DNA of 64,000 nucleotides, from contig NZ_JAHKRM010000021.1 of the NCBI RefSeq assembly GCF_019396345.1, forward strand, positions 62,001 to 126,000, in the 5' to 3' direction. Positions 63,301 to 64,000 of the stretch are shown in pieces. The notes beneath the pieces are model-generated. The model searched no databases, was not told where the DNA came from, and was given only the letters and a program-made list of their open reading frames with translations. The first letter of the stretch is position 1; every line of letters begins with the position of its first letter. Source of the stretch: Nonomuraea guangzhouensis. GTDB taxonomy: Bacteria; Actinomycetota; Actinomycetes; Streptosporangiales; Streptosporangiaceae. The position numbers were made by a program, and so were the translations under genes.

Positions 63301-64000
63301 CCGCCACAGCGGCGAGGAGTACGTCGCGCCGCGCACGCCCGCAGAACGCGCGCTGGCCGCGGTGTGGGCGCGGGTGCTGGGCGTGGAGCGGGTGGGCGTC
63401 CACGACAATTTCTTCGACCTCGGCGGCGACTCCATCCTCGGCCTGCAGGTCGTCGCCGGGGCACGGGCGGCGGGGCTCGCCCTCACGCCGCGCCAGATGT
63501 TCCTCCGCCAGACCGTGGCCGACCTGGCCGACGACCTGCCCGACGACCTGCCCGAAGACCTGGCCGACGAGGAGAGCCCCGCCGGGGACGGCCCGGTGAG
63601 CGGCGAGGTGCCGCTCACGCCCATCCAGCACTGGTTCCTGGAGAACCTGGGCGACAGCCTGAGCCGGTTCAACCAGGCGATCGCGCTGGAACCGCCCGCC
63701 GAGGCCGGCGAGGAGGCGATCGAGGCGGCGCTGGAGGCGCTGGTCGAGCAGCACGACGCGCTGCGCCTGCGGCTGGAGCGCGACGGCGACGGCTGGCGGC
63801 AGCACAACGCCGCCGCCGAGCACGGGCGGCTGCTGCGCCGCGTCGACCTGTCCACCGTGCCCGAGGACGAGCGCGCCGAGCACGCGCACCGGGCCGCCGT
63901 GGCGGCGCAGACCTCGTTCGAGCTCGACCGGGGGCCGCTGATCAAGGCCCTGCTCTTCACCGGCGACGGCCCCCGGCGGCTGTTCCTCGCCGCCCACCAC
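60329..64000 (+). CDS. Non-ribosomal peptide synthetase, 5' part: C-A-T-E (continues beyond window)
   Basis: ATG 60329 after TTGGAGA; 1224 codons are inside the window with no stop. By residue: N-terminal 30-40 helical residues (RIAALPEHLRDQVLRRLSGL), a possible docking segment; C domain about 49-490 (HHIVTDGWS near 175); A domain about 501-985 (YTSGSTGRPKA near 647); T near 1032 (GGDSILGLQ); E begins near 1095 (PLTPIQHWFLENL) and is cut at its HH motif. Hand-read code DGWTVAGVGK (last Lys assumed) is aromatic, most like Trp codes, with Gly at two pocket positions that could admit a chlorine. With the E domain this suggests D-(5-chloro)Trp. The enduracididine-activating module is not in the window and may follow here. 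Confidence 0.93.
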   Translation, partial: MHISSQRDERIAALPEHLRDQVLRRLSGLSDGLSDRESIPRTDTTGPVPLSPAQERLWFMYELDPFAVDYLVPLVVRLRGTLDVPALRTALTQVVARHETLRTTFGSQDGRGTQRVMPAAEVPLPVTDLSERPAELDRLLEEEARRPVDLREGPVFRARLIRLGPREHVLATYAHHIVTDGWSSRVLLDDLAALYAAAADGGAPAGLPPLPVSYADVSVWQRERMSGPEAEAQLAYWRRRLDRLAPMDLPTDRPRPPVRSSVGAARSFEIPADVAARLRELGERTGATLFMTLVAAVHTLLARYTGRPDVAVATVVSGRDRVETENLVGFFVNTLVLRGEVDESCSFEELLGRTRATVLDAFTHDQVPFQRLVETLRPERDPSRPPLTEVAVNLRNLPPGTAAFPGLRVTDVPPPVLAASMDLSFDFTERDGALAGSLAYNASLYGPGTAERMTAHLVRLLAGVAAAPGAPLAGVPLLGRAEHHLLASLWCGTGTGPEGRTVTELFAEQAAARPEADAVVCGGRTVGYGELEERANRLARLLAARGAGPERYVAVALPRSIDMVVAVLAVLKAGAAYLPLDLDQPADRIAAMIDDTRPVLAVATRESARALPPGLPLVEPDDPALARLPGSAPAPAARPENPAYVIYTSGSTGRPKAVVVTHEGVHDMVRIQRERMGAGPGARVLQFASLSFDGAFWELVLALLSGGTLVVATDAERPPGTPLAGLIARERVTHVTLPPTAIATLPEDGVPKGAVLVVAGETCPPELVRAWSPGRRMFNGYGPTETMVGATLSEPLTPADADPGPVPIGRPFPSIRTYVLDERLRPAPIGVPGELYLGGTRLARGYLNRQGLTGARFVADPYGPPGARMYRTGDRARWLADGRLEHAGRTDDQVKLRGFRIELGEVEAALAEQPTVVAAAAAVKEDANGTRRLVAYLVPADGGADPAELREVLRRRLPEHMVPTAFVLLPALPLTHSGKVDRQALPIPTGARHSGEEYVAPRTPAERALAAVWARVLGVERVGVHDNFFDLGGDSILGLQVVAGARAAGLALTPRQMFLRQTVADLADDLPDDLPEDLADEESPAGDGPVSGEVPLTPIQHWFLENLGDSLSRFNQAIALEPPAEAGEEAIEAALEALVEQHDALRLRLERDGDGWRQHNAAAEHGRLLRRVDLSTVPEDERAEHAHRAAVAAQTSFELDRGPLIKALLFTGDGPRRLFLAAHH

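Noticed and set aside
60395..64000. A 1201-residue open frame on the minus strand opposite the second NRPS
   Set aside because: The translation is Arg/Gly/Gln/His-rich with no domains; it is the antisense shadow of a GC-rich NRPS gene. The same applies to 53289-56741 and 50772-53264 (-).

Overview
The window is high-GC DNA with many GTG starts, stop/start (ATGA or GTGA) overlaps and compact operons. It carries actinomycete families (ATP-binding RsbW-like protein, DUF1876, XRE/EspR-like regulator, MAB_1171c/DUF6545 protein, MbtH, large NRPSs). It fits a filamentous actinobacterium, possibly a Streptosporangiales member such as Nonomuraea or a relative; the genus is a guess.

Left half, about 1-34000: an ordinary accessory chromosome region of small units. 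In order these are a regulatory ATP-binding protein with small partners; a secreted beta-propeller-like protein; a decayed helicase C-terminus; a TetR-controlled operon of ABC-like ATPase and YhgE-type membrane protein; an aldo/keto reductase; a secreted barnase/RNase Sa-type ribonuclease with its barstar inhibitor; an IS30-HTH/GbsR fusion regulator divergent from an SDR; AIM24; a secreted GH16 glycosidase; a HEAT-repeat protein; DUF1876; a PPOX flavoprotein; an AsnC remnant; a membrane EEP nuclease/phosphatase; an SDR divergent from a TetR gene; a secreted M4 metalloprotease; DUF4260; an HtrA-like protease; an ABC-2 operon with its winged-helix regulator; a flavin-based extracytosolic electron-transfer set (ApbE, FMN-binding protein, ferric-reductase-like protein) divergent from an OmpR/histidine kinase pair; and a LysR gene divergent from an operon of three tandem RraA paralogues and an alpha/beta hydrolase.

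Right half, about 34000 to beyond 64000: a biosynthetic gene cluster that runs off the window. A minus-strand operon encodes homologues of the enduracididine enzymes MppP, MppQ and MppR. A second minus-strand operon encodes a PyrH-like tryptophan 5-halogenase, a cation/proton antiporter and a flavin reductase. The plus strand carries a GT39 (PMT/ArnT-like) glycosyltransferase, an ArsR-like regulator, MbtH, a SyrP-like oxygenase, a VioC/MppO-like oxygenase, a three-module NRPS (A-T-C-A-T-E-C-A-T) and the start of a second NRPS (C-A-T-E...). An ImmA/IrrE-like peptidase and a MAB_1171c-type membrane protein sit on the minus strand between the NRPS genes.

Reading the genes together, I infer a non-ribosomal peptide containing (probably beta-hydroxylated) enduracididine and chlorinated D-tryptophan, possibly glycosylated, with Asx- and branched-aliphatic-like residues from the first NRPS. 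I cannot name the product. Several cluster genes carry expanded in-frame minisatellites: a 36-bp repeat (about 8 copies) and a 30-bp repeat in the MppQ-like gene, and 42-, 48- and 12-bp repeats in the first NRPS. These are the oddest structural features of the window.
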